DNA from: an uncultured Parafilimonas sp.
GTDB taxonomy: Bacteria; Bacteroidota; Bacteroidia; Chitinophagales; Chitinophagaceae
DNA length: 16,605 nucleotides
Reading direction: 5' to 3'
Assembly: GCA_937892395.1 (NCBI GenBank)
Contig: CALAGJ010000031.1
Coordinates: 1-16,605, forward strand
In this document: positions 6,152 to 13,420 of the stretch, piece after piece
How the letters are laid out: every line of letters starts with the position of its first letter
Numbering within the stretch: the stretch's first letter is position 1
Translations under genes and position numbers: made by a program
The notes under the pieces: generated by a model
What the model saw: only the letters and a program-made list of their open reading frames with translations
Database searches by the model: none
What the model was told of the DNA's origin: nothing

Positions 6152-8899
6152 TTATATTGAGAATGCCAGATTTATAATTTCTTGTTGTTCTTGTTGATGA
6201 ATTTTATTGTATCCAGTAGCTGTGGCTGCACCAGGTTTACGGCTAATAAATCCATAATTGATATTTTTTAGATTCATTTGTAAGAAGGAAGCGGCACCCA
6301 TATTTAGTGGCTCTTCTTGTACCCAAAACCATACAGCTTTTGAATATTTTTTATATAATTCTGTCAACTGTTTTACAGGCAATGGGTATAGCTGTTCCAC
6401 TCTTACGATAGCCACATCAGATCTATTTTCTTTTTGTTGCTTTTCGGCTAAGTCAAAATAAACTTTACCACTACAGAATAATACTTTTTTGACAGCAGTA
6501 ATATCTTGTATAAATGAATCGTCAATTACTTCTTTAAAACCGCCATTGGTAAATTCACTGACCAATGAATATGTGCCGGCATGGCGAAGATTTGCCTTCG
6601 GTGAAAAATTGATTAATGGTTTACGGAATGGCCATGCTACTTGTCTTCTTAGTGCGTGAAAAAAGTTGGCCGATGTGGTAATATTTGTTATCACCATATT
6701 CAACTCCGCACACATTTGCAAAAATCTTTCTAATCTGGCACTGCTGTGTTCAGGTCCTTGACCTTCATAGCCATGTGGTAGTAACATAGTAACGCCATTC
6801 ATTCTATTCCATTTCTGCTCACCGGCACTTATAAACTGATCGATCATGGTTTGAGCACCATTACAAAAATCTCCAAATTGGGCTTCCCATATAACTAAGG
6901 CGTTGGGGTTTGCCATGGCATAACCATATTCAAAACCGAGCACACCATATTCACTTAATAAAGAATTGTATATTCTAAAATGTCCGGTTGCACCGGGAAT
7001 ATTTCCTAAACGATTATAAGGCTTATTGTTTTCTTCATCGCGAAGCACAGCATGTCTATGGCTGAATGTACCTCTTTGCACATCTTGCCCACTCATGCGT
7101 ACATCATTGCCATCAAGCAATAAAGTGCCATAAGCAAGTAGTTCGCCAGTGGCCCAGTCAATTTTATTTTCAGACTGATATAGTTTGGTTTTATCTTGTA
7201 ATATTTTTTCAATTTTTTTCAAAGGCTTAAAGTCGGTAGGCCATTGCATTATGGACTGAAAAACGGATTCAAAATTTTCATTGCTTACAGCTGTAATCGG
7301 AGATATATCAAAATCAGCATCAGTAGCTCTTCTCAAACTTTTCCATGCCATTTCAGGTGGTTGATAACTATATGGCAGTGGATTTTGTTTTACCTCGTCT
7401 AATCTTTCCTGAAGACCTTCCCAGAAACTCTTCTGCATTTCATTGGCCAATTCCTTCAACTCAGGCTGACCGGCTTGCAAAAGATAATCCGTATAAACTT
7501 CCCGAGGGTTTGGATGTTTCTCAATAAGGTTGTATAAATGAGGCTGTGTAAACTTTGGATCATCACCTTCATTATGACCATGCTTGCGATAGCAAACCAT
7601 ATCAATAAATACATCAGAGTTATATTCTTGGCGGTAGCGTGTGGCTATTTCTACACACTTTATTACGGATTCAGGATCGTCTCCATTTACATGCATTACA
7701 GGTGCCTGTACTGCAGCCGCCAATGAGGTACAATAATCACTGCTGCGGGCATCATCAAAATCTGTAGTAAAACCAATTTGATTATTGATTACAAAATGTA
7801 TGGTACCACCTGTATAATACCCTTTGAGGTCTGACATTTGTAATACTTCATATACAATACCCTGTCCGGCAATAGAAGCATCTCCATGAATTAATATGGG
7901 AAGAATTTTATCAAAATCACTTTTATATAAAATATCGGCTTTAGCCCTTGCAAAGCCCACCACTACTGGATTCACAGCTTCTAAGTGAGATGGATTGGGC
8001 ATTAGTTTGAGGTGCACGGTATTGCCATTTGTTGCTTCTACATCACTACCATAACCCATGTGATACTTTACATCGCCACTGCCCATCGTTTGGTCTAATT
8101 TTGCAGTGCCTTCAAACTCACTAAATATTTGAGCATAAGTTTTACCCATAATATTTGCCAGCACATTTAAACGACCTCTATGTGCCATTCCTATAATTAC
8201 TTCCTGCACCTCATTTTCAGCGGCAGTATTAATGATAGCATCCAATGCTGCAATGGTGGTTTCTCCGCCTTCTAAAGAAAATCGTTTTTGACCAATATAT
8301 TTTGTGTGCAAAAACTTTTCAAACATTACACCCTCATTCAATTTTTTGAGGATTCTTTTTCTTTTTTCAATGGATAATGGTGCTGCAAATTTTTGCTCAA
8401 TTTCCTTTGTAAGCCAATTAATTTTTTCCTGATTACTGATATATTTGAATTCAATACCAACATGATTTGCGTAGCAGTTTGTAAGGTGCTTAAGAATATC
8501 TCTGAGTGTGGCAGGGCCAATACCAATAAGGTTTCCAGCCTGATACACATTATCTAAGTCTGCATCAGTCAATCCAAAAAAGGAAGGTTGAAGATTTGCA
8601 TTTCGGTTCTTTCTTTCTCTTATAGGGTTTGTATGCGCAATAAGATGTCCTTTATTTCTATATCCGAGAATCATACGATACACTCTTATTTCACGCATCC
8701 AATCTGTAGTATCAGCAGAAATGGAATTATTTGTTGGCATGACCTTCGAACCAGATACTTGTTGACTCATTGCAAAGTCAAATCCTTCAAAGAATTTTTT
8801 GAGTTCAGGTTCGACGGCTTCTGGGTTAGTTACAAATTCCTGATACATACTTTCTATATACGCAGGATGAGAATTTGTGATATAAGAGAAATCTTTCAT
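6152..8899 (-). CDS. sucA: 2-oxoglutarate dehydrogenase E1 component
   Basis: The thiamine-diphosphate-dependent E1 subunit that decarboxylates 2-oxoglutarate and passes the succinyl group to E2 lipoyl domains in the TCA cycle. Read from the ATG at 8899 it is 915 residues, normal for the family. The N-terminal E2-binding segment (SHPAYIESMYQEF, about 11-23) is followed by the dehydrogenase core: EGGETTIAALD, GMAHRGRLN (about 237-245), HGDAS (about 338-342) and NNQIGFTT (about 372-379) for cofactor binding. The pyrimidine-binding domain follows (RGTFSHRHAVLRDE, then GFEYGYA and LPHGYEGQGPEHSSARLERF), and then the C-terminal domain (VEQLYPLP, WVQEEPLNMGA). A frame extension begins with a TTG at 8923, but that codon lies inside the putative -7 promoter box, so the ATG is preferred. 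The E2 gene (sucB/odhB) is not adjacent; a regulator gene follows instead. Confidence 0.97.
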   Translation of the reverse strand: MKDFSYITNSHPAYIESMYQEFVTNPEAVEPELKKFFEGFDFAMSQQVSGSKVMPTNNSISADTTDWMREIRVYRMILGYRNKGHLIAHTNPIRERKNRNANLQPSFFGLTDADLDNVYQAGNLIGIGPATLRDILKHLTNCYANHVGIEFKYISNQEKINWLTKEIEQKFAAPLSIEKRKRILKKLNEGVMFEKFLHTKYIGQKRFSLEGGETTIAALDAIINTAAENEVQEVIIGMAHRGRLNVLANIMGKTYAQIFSEFEGTAKLDQTMGSGDVKYHMGYGSDVEATNGNTVHLKLMPNPSHLEAVNPVVVGFARAKADILYKSDFDKILPILIHGDASIAGQGIVYEVLQMSDLKGYYTGGTIHFVINNQIGFTTDFDDARSSDYCTSLAAAVQAPVMHVNGDDPESVIKCVEIATRYRQEYNSDVFIDMVCYRKHGHNEGDDPKFTQPHLYNLIEKHPNPREVYTDYLLQAGQPELKELANEMQKSFWEGLQERLDEVKQNPLPYSYQPPEMAWKSLRRATDADFDISPITAVSNENFESVFQSIMQWPTDFKPLKKIEKILQDKTKLYQSENKIDWATGELLAYGTLLLDGNDVRMSGQDVQRGTFSHRHAVLRDEENNKPYNRLGNIPGATGHFRIYNSLLSEYGVLGFEYGYAMANPNALVIWEAQFGDFCNGAQTMIDQFISAGEQKWNRMNGVTMLLPHGYEGQGPEHSSARLERFLQMCAELNMVITNITTSANFFHALRRQVAWPFRKPLINFSPKANLRHAGTYSLVSEFTNGGFKEVIDDSFIQDITAVKKVLFCSGKVYFDLAEKQQKENRSDVAIVRVEQLYPLPVKQLTELYKKYSKAVWFWVQEEPLNMGAASFLQMNLKNINYGFISRKPGAATATGYNKIHQQEQQEIINLAFSI

Positions 8900-8920
8900 T
8901 TGACAATCTAAATTGAGCGG

Positions 8921-8928
8921 CAAATATC
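8921..8928 (-). promoter_or_regulatory. Putative sucA -7 promoter box
   Basis: The minus strand reads GATATTTG, one mismatch from TAnnTTTG, 22 bases upstream of the sucA ATG at 8899. It lies in the gap behind rimM and suggests that sucA can be transcribed independently of the ffh-rpsP-rimM block. No clear -33 TTTG is seen. It also argues against translation starting at the TTG at 8923. Confidence 0.4.
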
Positions 8929-8999
8929 GTGGAATATCAACAACGAAGCAGCTTGATTTTAAGTAATCAATGCATTTTTTTATAACAATTAAAGTAGGA

Positions 9000-9527
9000 T
9001 TAAATATATACTTCCAATAAACCTTCGGGCAGTATTAAATAGATTTCTTTTTTTACACGATCAACTGTTTTTAATGTTGCTTCATGTACAGGAAGCAGAA
9101 CTTCTTTTTCTTTCCATTGCACTGCAAGCAAAATCTGATGAGGCATTTCAGTAATGTAGTTTACAATGCCGATAAAAGTATTTCTATCATACACTTTATA
9201 ACCTACCAAATGAGCAGGTGCGTTTTTGGGTATTAATTTTTGAAAATCTAAATCTTTTAGCCATACTTTTTTACCTACTAATTTTAAGGCAGCATCTCTG
9301 CTATTTACTTCTTCCGTTTTTACATAGCTTGAGGTGGCATCTTTATTATCAATAGTATCAATGAAAAACGGAACAGAATTATCGGGGCTCATCTCTATGA
9401 AAAATACTTTTATGTTAGACAGTTCTTTCTTTTGAATAAGATCATGAATCCATAGTAAATGGCCTTGTAAACCATGTGCCGCTGCTATTTTACCCAAATG
9501 GATATATGTTGATTCCATATCTGACAT
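9000..9527 (-). CDS. rimM: Ribosome maturation factor RimM
   Basis: Binds ribosomal protein S19 in the 30S head and assists late small-subunit assembly. The 175-residue protein is of normal length and has the two expected parts. The N-terminal RimM barrel opens with YIHLGKIAAAHGLQGHL (about 8-24; GKI..AHGL.G is the family hallmark) and carries the V-N-S-R-D-A-A-L-K-L-V-G-K segment (about 74-86). The C-terminal PRC-barrel has L-V-G-Y-K-V-Y (about 107-113), LLPVHEATLKTVD and a terminal LPEGLLEVYI (about 166-175). It follows rpsP on the same strand, the usual partner in bacteria, though a strong terminator hairpin lies in the 66-bp gap just before the rimM start. A start at the second Met (residue 4) is also possible. 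Confidence 0.95.
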   Translation of the reverse strand: MSDMESTYIHLGKIAAAHGLQGHLLWIHDLIQKKELSNIKVFFIEMSPDNSVPFFIDTIDNKDATSSYVKTEEVNSRDAALKLVGKKVWLKDLDFQKLIPKNAPAHLVGYKVYDRNTFIGIVNYITEMPHQILLAVQWKEKEVLLPVHEATLKTVDRVKKEIYLILPEGLLEVYI

Positions 9528-9534
9528 AATGCAA

Positions 9535-9565
9535 ATAAAAAAAATCCTGGCAATACCAGGATTTT
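9535..9565 (-). terminator. Intrinsic terminator after rpsP, upstream of rimM
   Basis: A perfect 10-bp inverted repeat, AAAATCCTGG (9541-9550) and CCAGGATTTT (9556-9565), with a 5-base loop. Read on the minus strand, the second arm runs into eight consecutive T (9544 down to 9537). This is a textbook rho-independent terminator. It is downstream of the rpsP stop and ends about 10 bases before the rimM ATG, so rimM needs read-through or its own start. It may set the rpsP:rimM ratio. Confidence 0.85.
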
Positions 9566-9593
9566 AAAAGGATTATTTCCCAAATAAATTGAA

Positions 9594-10055
9594 CTAACTT
9601 TCAGTAGATGCATCATCGGCAGGAGCTATAGGAGCGGCATCAACATTTCTTGCTGCCATCTGAGCTCTTCGCTTGTCTTTGATGTTCCTAATGTGTTCTT
9701 CAGTTCGGCGCTTGGCATTTTCTTCATGTTCAACATGCCATTTTTGAAACTTTTCCATAGCAGTAGCCTCATCAAACAAACCCAGCTTTACACCGCGTAG
9801 TAAGTGTTTGAGGAACAATACACCTTTGTAAGAAAGAATTCTTCTACAAGTGTCTGTTGGCATAGCTCCTTTATGAAGCCACTCTAACGCTTTCTGACGA
9901 TCTAACTGGATAGTGGCGGGCACTGTCAGTGGATTGTAAGTACCGATTTTCTGGATAAATTTTCCATCACGGGGAGCCCTTGCATCGGCAACTACTATAA
10001 AGTAGAAGGGGCGTTTTTTACTTCCGTGTCTTTGAAGTCTGATTTTTACTGCCAT
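9594..10055 (-). CDS. rpsP: 30S ribosomal protein S16
   Basis: A small-subunit ribosomal protein involved in 30S assembly. The first 80 or so residues are canonical S16: MAVKIRLQRHGSKKRPFYFI, VVADARAPRDGKFIQKIGTYNP and L-D-R-Q-K-A-L-E-W-L-H-K-G-A-M-P-T-D-T (about 51-69). A charged tail of about 70 residues follows (about 85-153), rich in Glu, Lys, Arg and Ala with an Ala/Asp/Ser end, as is usual for Bacteroidota S16 and absent from the 82-residue E. coli protein. It sits between ffh and rimM, a classical arrangement. A strong terminator lies immediately downstream and an 11-bp inverted repeat upstream. Confidence 0.97.
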   Translation of the reverse strand: MAVKIRLQRHGSKKRPFYFIVVADARAPRDGKFIQKIGTYNPLTVPATIQLDRQKALEWLHKGAMPTDTCRRILSYKGVLFLKHLLRGVKLGLFDEATAMEKFQKWHVEHEENAKRRTEEHIRNIKDKRRAQMAARNVDAAPIAPADDASTES

Positions 10056-10119
10056 AATTTAAATAGAAATTTAAAAGGCGAACAAATGGGTTTTAAATTA
10101 TAAAAAAAATTGGATTGCG

Positions 10120-10144
10120 AAAATACAATACCATATTGTATTTT
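10120..10144. repeat. Perfect 11-bp inverted repeat between ffh and rpsP
   Basis: AAAATACAATA (10120-10130) and TATTGTATTTT (10134-10144) are exact reverse complements around a 3-base loop. The repeat is entirely AT-rich apart from one G/C pair near the middle of the stem. On the minus strand it lies after the ffh stop and before rpsP, and its outer arm forms TATTTTCG, one mismatch from a -7 box, 21 bases after a TTTG. It may be a weak ffh terminator, an rpsP leader or operator, or both a promoter and a stem. Function unproven. Confidence 0.45.
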
Positions 10145-10185
10145 ACCAAAATTTTTTTGTGAAATAATTAATTTGTTCTCAAAAT

Positions 10186-11508
10186 TTATCGTCTCATGCC
10201 GGGCATGCGCATACCCGGGGGCATTTTATTCATCATCTTCATCATCTGCCTCATTTGATCAAATTGTTTTAAAAATGCATTTACTTCTTCAATCTTTTTC
10301 CCGCTGCCATCGGCAATACGTTTTCGTCGGCCTGGATTGATTACATCTGGATTTGCTCTTTCAAAAGGAGTCATAGATTGTATAATACACTCCACATTTT
10401 TGAATGCATCATCACTAATATCTATATCCTTCACCGCCTTGCCAACGCCGGGTATCATTCCCATCAAATCTTTGAGATTACCCATCTTCTTGATTTGTTG
10501 AAGTTGCTCTAAAAAATCAGCAAAATCAAACTGATTTTTACGAATTTTCTTTTCTAATTTCTTAGCCTGCTCTTCGTCAAATTGTGCTTGAGCTTTTTCT
10601 ACAAGGGTTGTAATATCGCCCATACCCAATATACGCTGTGCCATCCTTTCCGGATAGAACACATCCAGGGTTTCCATTTTTTCACCACTACTAGTGAATT
10701 TTATCGGTTTTTGTACCGTATATTTTATGGATAATGCAGCACCGCCTCTAGTATCTCCATCTAACTTTGTAAGCACTACCCCAGAAAAATCTAATCTGTC
10801 ATTAAACGCCTTTGCAGTGTTTACGGCATCCTGCCCCGTCATGGAGTCAACAACAAATAATATTTCCGAAGGACTAATGGCATGTTTAATATCTGCCACT
10901 TCGGTCATCATAGCTTCATCCACTGCCAAACGGCCTGCAGTATCTATTATGATTACATTTTTATTTTTTGAGCGGGCTTCTTTAATAGCATTTTGTGCTA
11001 TTTCAACGGCATTTTTATTTTCTCTTTCGCTATATACATCCACCTGAATCTGCTCTCCGAGTACATGCAACTGGTCAATTGCCGCAGGCCTATAAATATC
11101 TGCAGCCACAAGCAAGGGACTCTTACCCTTTTGTGTTTTTAAATAATTTGCCAGCTTTCCACAAAATGTTGTTTTACCACTACCCTGTAAACCAGCCACC
11201 AGAATGATAGAGGGATTAGTGTTGATATTAAAGCCGGCTTCAGAACCACCCATGAGTTCTGTAAGCTCATCCTGCACAATTTTTACCATCAACTGTCCAG
11301 GGCTAATAGCATTGATTACCTTTTCACCAACTGCTTTATCACGTACTTTATCTGTAAACTCTTTTGCAATCTTATAATTGACATCTGCATCTATCAATGC
11401 CCTTCTAATGTCTTTGACAGTATTGGCAATGTTAAGATCATTAATGCGTCCTTGACCTTTAAGATTTTTAAAAGCACTTTCTAACCGTTCAGTAAGATTA
11501 TTGAACAT
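10186..11508 (-). CDS. ffh: Signal recognition particle GTPase Ffh (SRP54)
   Basis: Binds signal sequences and 4.5S RNA and delivers ribosomes to FtsY at the membrane. The 440-residue protein has the full domain order. The N domain (about 1-95) is followed by the GTPase G domain with GLQGSGKTT (P-loop, 106-114), DIYRPAAIDQL (137-147), DTAGRL (189-194) and TKLDGDTRGGAAL (247-259). A C-terminal Met-rich M domain (about 325-440) ends with clustered Met residues and PGMRMPGMRR. All GTPase motifs are intact. It is the first gene of a leftward ffh-rpsP-rimM block, and a consensus -7 box lies just upstream. The 4.5S RNA gene is not seen nearby. Confidence 0.98.
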   Translation of the reverse strand: MFNNLTERLESAFKNLKGQGRINDLNIANTVKDIRRALIDADVNYKIAKEFTDKVRDKAVGEKVINAISPGQLMVKIVQDELTELMGGSEAGFNINTNPSIILVAGLQGSGKTTFCGKLANYLKTQKGKSPLLVAADIYRPAAIDQLHVLGEQIQVDVYSERENKNAVEIAQNAIKEARSKNKNVIIIDTAGRLAVDEAMMTEVADIKHAISPSEILFVVDSMTGQDAVNTAKAFNDRLDFSGVVLTKLDGDTRGGAALSIKYTVQKPIKFTSSGEKMETLDVFYPERMAQRILGMGDITTLVEKAQAQFDEEQAKKLEKKIRKNQFDFADFLEQLQQIKKMGNLKDLMGMIPGVGKAVKDIDISDDAFKNVECIIQSMTPFERANPDVINPGRRKRIADGSGKKIEEVNAFLKQFDQMRQMMKMMNKMPPGMRMPGMRR

Positions 11509-11527
11509 ATTATTTTTTTTCGGGACG

Positions 11528-11535
11528 CAAATATA
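11528..11535 (-). promoter_or_regulatory. ffh -7 promoter box
   Basis: The minus strand reads TATATTTG, an exact fit to the Bacteroidota -7 consensus TAnnTTTG, 19 bases upstream of the ffh ATG. The start of transcription would fall about 12 bases before the ATG. A good -33 TTTG at the usual 19-base distance is not evident. Confidence 0.5.
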
Positions 11536-11666
11536 GGCGTGTCATTTTATTTGGGTTTAATCCAACTTTCGAAGTTTTAATTTATTACACAACCAAAATG
11601 CTTAATGTCCTAAGAATTTTAAAAATAAATTTCATTTAGAATATTGCCTATTTGATCATTCCAAAA

Positions 11667-11685
11667 AACAACTCAAACAGTTGTT
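11667..11685. repeat. Short inverted repeat in the ffh/DUF4293 divergent gap
   Basis: AACAACT (11667-11673) and AGTTGTT (11679-11685) are exact reverse complements with a 5-base spacer. It lies about 50 bases upstream of the DUF4293 -33 position. It may be a regulator site or chance; the rest of this 273-bp divergent gap shows only the two promoters. Confidence 0.25.
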
Positions 11686-11733
11686 CATATTGACTTTCAA
11701 CAATGCATAGGATAGCTAATCGAAAAATCTGGG

Positions 11734-11764
11734 TTTAAGTCTGTAATGCAAACCCTTATTTTTG
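11734..11764 (+). promoter_or_regulatory. Bacteroidota-type promoter for the DUF4293 gene
   Basis: TTTA (11734-11737, against TTTG) is separated by exactly 19 bases from TATTTTTG (11757-11764), a full match to the TAnnTTTG -7 box. The expected start of transcription is about 10 bases before the ATG at 11782. This is the best-formed promoter of the window and probably serves both this gene and the following Fe-S protein gene. Confidence 0.6.
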
Positions 11765-11781
11765 ACCCGTAAACAGGTATC

Positions 11782-12195
11782 ATGATTCAACGAATACAAT
11801 CGCTATGGCTTGCACTTGCAGCGGCAGCCACATTTTTTAGCATAAAACTTCCTTTTTATAGTGGTATATTTCAAAATCTTACAACACAGATAAATCTTAC
11901 CGGGCAGTCAACTTTTTTGCTTTTAATTTTTTCTGTGCTTACCGGAGTTATATCTATACTTTCCATTTTCTTATTTAAAAAAAGAAAGCTACAATTAAAA
12001 GTTGGTTTAGCTGCATTGCTGGTGTCATTTATTACAATACTTTTATATTTTCTGGAAGTTAAAAAATATACCAGTGGTGTATATGCATTATCCATGTTAG
12101 TCATACTTGCTGTGCCTATTTTTTTAATTCTAGCACTAAGGGGTATTTATAAAGACGAAAAATTAGTAAAAAGCTTAGATCGATTAAGACCTTAA
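11782..12195 (+). CDS. DUF4293 four-helix membrane protein
   Basis: A 137-residue integral membrane protein of the Bacteroidota family DUF4293. The hallmarks are the opening MIQRIQSLWLALAA and a cytoplasmic C-terminus ending I-Y-K-D-E-K-L-V-K-S-L-D-R-L-R-P. Four hydrophobic segments are visible (about 5-20, 43-65, 73-91 and 99-119), with a basic loop F-K-K-R-K-L-Q-L-K between the second and third. No function has been established for the family; it is widely conserved in the phylum and usually a single small gene. The ATG at 11782 follows a good promoter. The next gene starts 24 bases after the stop, so the two are probably co-transcribed. Confidence 0.88.
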   Translation: MIQRIQSLWLALAAAATFFSIKLPFYSGIFQNLTTQINLTGQSTFLLLIFSVLTGVISILSIFLFKKRKLQLKVGLAALLVSFITILLYFLEVKKYTSGVYALSMLVILAVPIFLILALRGIYKDEKLVKSLDRLRP

Positions 12196-12219
12196 ATTCA
12201 ACACATTAAAACATATTTT

Positions 12220-12999
12220 ATGCAGGTACCTTCTATGGCGGAAATGATGATGAATGGCCAACAGCCCGATGTTTTATTTTGGGTAGGATGTGCTGGCAGT
12301 TTTGATCAACGGGCACAAAAAATAACAAAAGCATTTGCTTTAATTTTGGATAAAGCAGGTGTGTCTTATGCCATATTGGGTAAAGAAGAAGCATGTACAG
12401 GAGATCCTGCCCGAAGAGCGGGAAATGAATTTTTGTTTCAGATGATGGCCTATCAAAATATTCAAATTCTAAATGGCTATGGCATAAAAAAAATTGTAAC
12501 TACCTGTCCTCATTGTTTCAATACTTTAAAAAATGAATACCCTGAATTGGGTGGTAATTATGAGGTCATACATCATACAACCCTGCTACAGCAATTGATT
12601 GATGAAGGTAAAATCAAAATGAAGGAAGGTGGAAGTTTTAAAGGCAAGCGCATTACTTATCATGATAGTTGTTATTTAGGAAGATCCAATCAAATTTATG
12701 AAGCACCTAGATATATTCTTGAAAAATTAGATGCAGAACTTGTAGAAATGAAAAGGTGCCGTAGCAATGGACTTTGCTGTGGTGCAGGCGGAGCTCAAAT
12801 GTTTAAAGAAGATGAACCCGGCAATAGTCGTATCAATATAGAACGCACAGATGAAGCGTTATCCTTAGAGCCAAGTGTAATAGCAGCAGCCTGCCCATTT
12901 TGTAATACAATGATGACAGATGGTGTAAAAAACAGAGAAAAAGAATCGAGTGTACAAGTATTAGATATTGCCGAAATAATTGCTGCGGATCTGCTTTAG
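12220..12999 (+). CDS. (Fe-S)-binding protein with two CCG (cysteine-rich) domains
   Basis: A 259-residue protein made of two CCG (DUF224) cysteine-rich domains, the module of HdrB, GlpC, LutA and glycolate oxidase iron-sulfur subunits that bind Fe-S clusters and handle electron transfer. The first domain has C24, C59 (in EACTGDPARR, where Thr replaces the second Cys of the CC pair) and C96-x-x-C99. The second has C151, C186-C187 (GLCCGAGG) and C225-x-x-C228. There is no N-terminal ferredoxin-type 4Fe-4S domain. In many Bacteroidota this protein is the partner half of a larger 4Fe-4S membrane or cytoplasmic subunit; no such gene is present here. The electron donor and substrate are therefore unknown. 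It follows the DUF4293 gene by 24 bases. Confidence 0.88.
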   Translation: MQVPSMAEMMMNGQQPDVLFWVGCAGSFDQRAQKITKAFALILDKAGVSYAILGKEEACTGDPARRAGNEFLFQMMAYQNIQILNGYGIKKIVTTCPHCFNTLKNEYPELGGNYEVIHHTTLLQQLIDEGKIKMKEGGSFKGKRITYHDSCYLGRSNQIYEAPRYILEKLDAELVEMKRCRSNGLCCGAGGAQMFKEDEPGNSRINIERTDEALSLEPSVIAAACPFCNTMMTDGVKNREKESSVQVLDIAEIIAADLL

Positions 13000-13089
13000 A
13001 CTATACTGTAAAATTTCTCATTAGCATTCAACAGCTAAAAATATTTCGACAGTTCAATTTTTATTCTAAGATAATTCACTGCCAAAGTA

Positions 13090-13129
13090 TAGTGATTAAA
13101 CACTATGGAACAGTAGTGATTAATCACTA
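13090..13129. promoter_or_regulatory. Tandem 16-bp palindromes, putative operator pair
   Basis: TAGTGATTAATCACTA at 13114-13129 is a perfect palindrome. TAGTGATTAAACACTA at 13090-13105 is the same sequence with one change. They start 24 bp apart and lie upstream of a consensus -7 box at 13157. Paired symmetric sites at this position are typical of a dimeric repressor or activator. I cannot name the regulator from the sequence. Confidence 0.6.
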
Positions 13130-13156
13130 TATCCAAAAATACGTACAACTAGGGTT

Positions 13157-13164
13157 TAGCTTTG
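13157..13164 (+). promoter_or_regulatory. -7 promoter box of the small secreted protein gene
   Basis: TAGCTTTG matches TAnnTTTG exactly, 33 bases before the ATG at 13197. The second palindrome ends 27 bases upstream of it, next to where a -33 element would lie. No TTTG is present there, which suggests a promoter that depends on an activator bound at the palindromes. Confidence 0.45.
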
Positions 13165-13196
13165 TTTTCATTATTTTAATGTTAAAGAAAAATATT

Positions 13197-13406
13197 ATGA
13201 AAACTTTAAGTACGCTTTTATTGCTATCGATACTTTCAACATCAAAAAATCAGGAGGCATGTAGCAAGACCATTTTCAATTGCAATGCAGATAGCAAAAT
13301 TATCCTTGTATCGAACTATACAAACCCAGTTAAAACTCTATCAAATCGTCAAAAATACTTGGCAAATTTTTATGATTCCTTTAATAATGTTTACAGTGTC
13401 AGATAA
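13197..13406 (+). CDS. Small secreted protein (hypothetical)
   Basis: A 69-residue protein that I do not recognise. It starts MKTLSTLLLLSILSTSK, a short Sec-type signal peptide (two positive-end residues, a Leu/Ile core, small residues before a possible cleavage near 15-17). The mature peptide of about 50 residues has two Cys eight positions apart (C22 and C28 region, in ACSKTIFNC), several Tyr/Asn and ends FNNVYSVR. The frame extends back to 13092, but that part would encode the palindromes and the -7 box, so the ATG at 13197 is the sensible start. The sulfatase gene begins 85 bp downstream on the same strand, beyond a 10-bp AT-rich inverted repeat. It could be a secreted peptide or a chance frame; the promoter and signal peptide make a real gene more likely. 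Confidence 0.5.
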   Translation: MKTLSTLLLLSILSTSKNQEACSKTIFNCNADSKIILVSNYTNPVKTLSNRQKYLANFYDSFNNVYSVR

Positions 13407-13420
13407 AAAATTTCTGATTT

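Noticed and set aside
10056..10185. A 4.5S (SRP) RNA gene next to ffh
   Set aside because: I looked for the conserved GGAAGCAGC-type tetraloop region around ffh on both strands and found only an unrelated partial match within rimM.
10110..11207. Plus-strand frames antisense to ffh
   Set aside because: Ffh is intact with all GTPase motifs; the antisense frames are shadows.
13114..13129. Reading the palindrome as a CRP/FNR-type site
   Set aside because: GTGA and TCAC half-sites are present, but the spacing between them is only 4 bases rather than 6, and the flanking bases differ; the factor stays unassigned.
13092..13196. N-terminal extension of the small secreted protein
   Set aside because: This stretch contains the palindromes and the -7 box, and the extension would bury a good signal peptide behind 35 residues.
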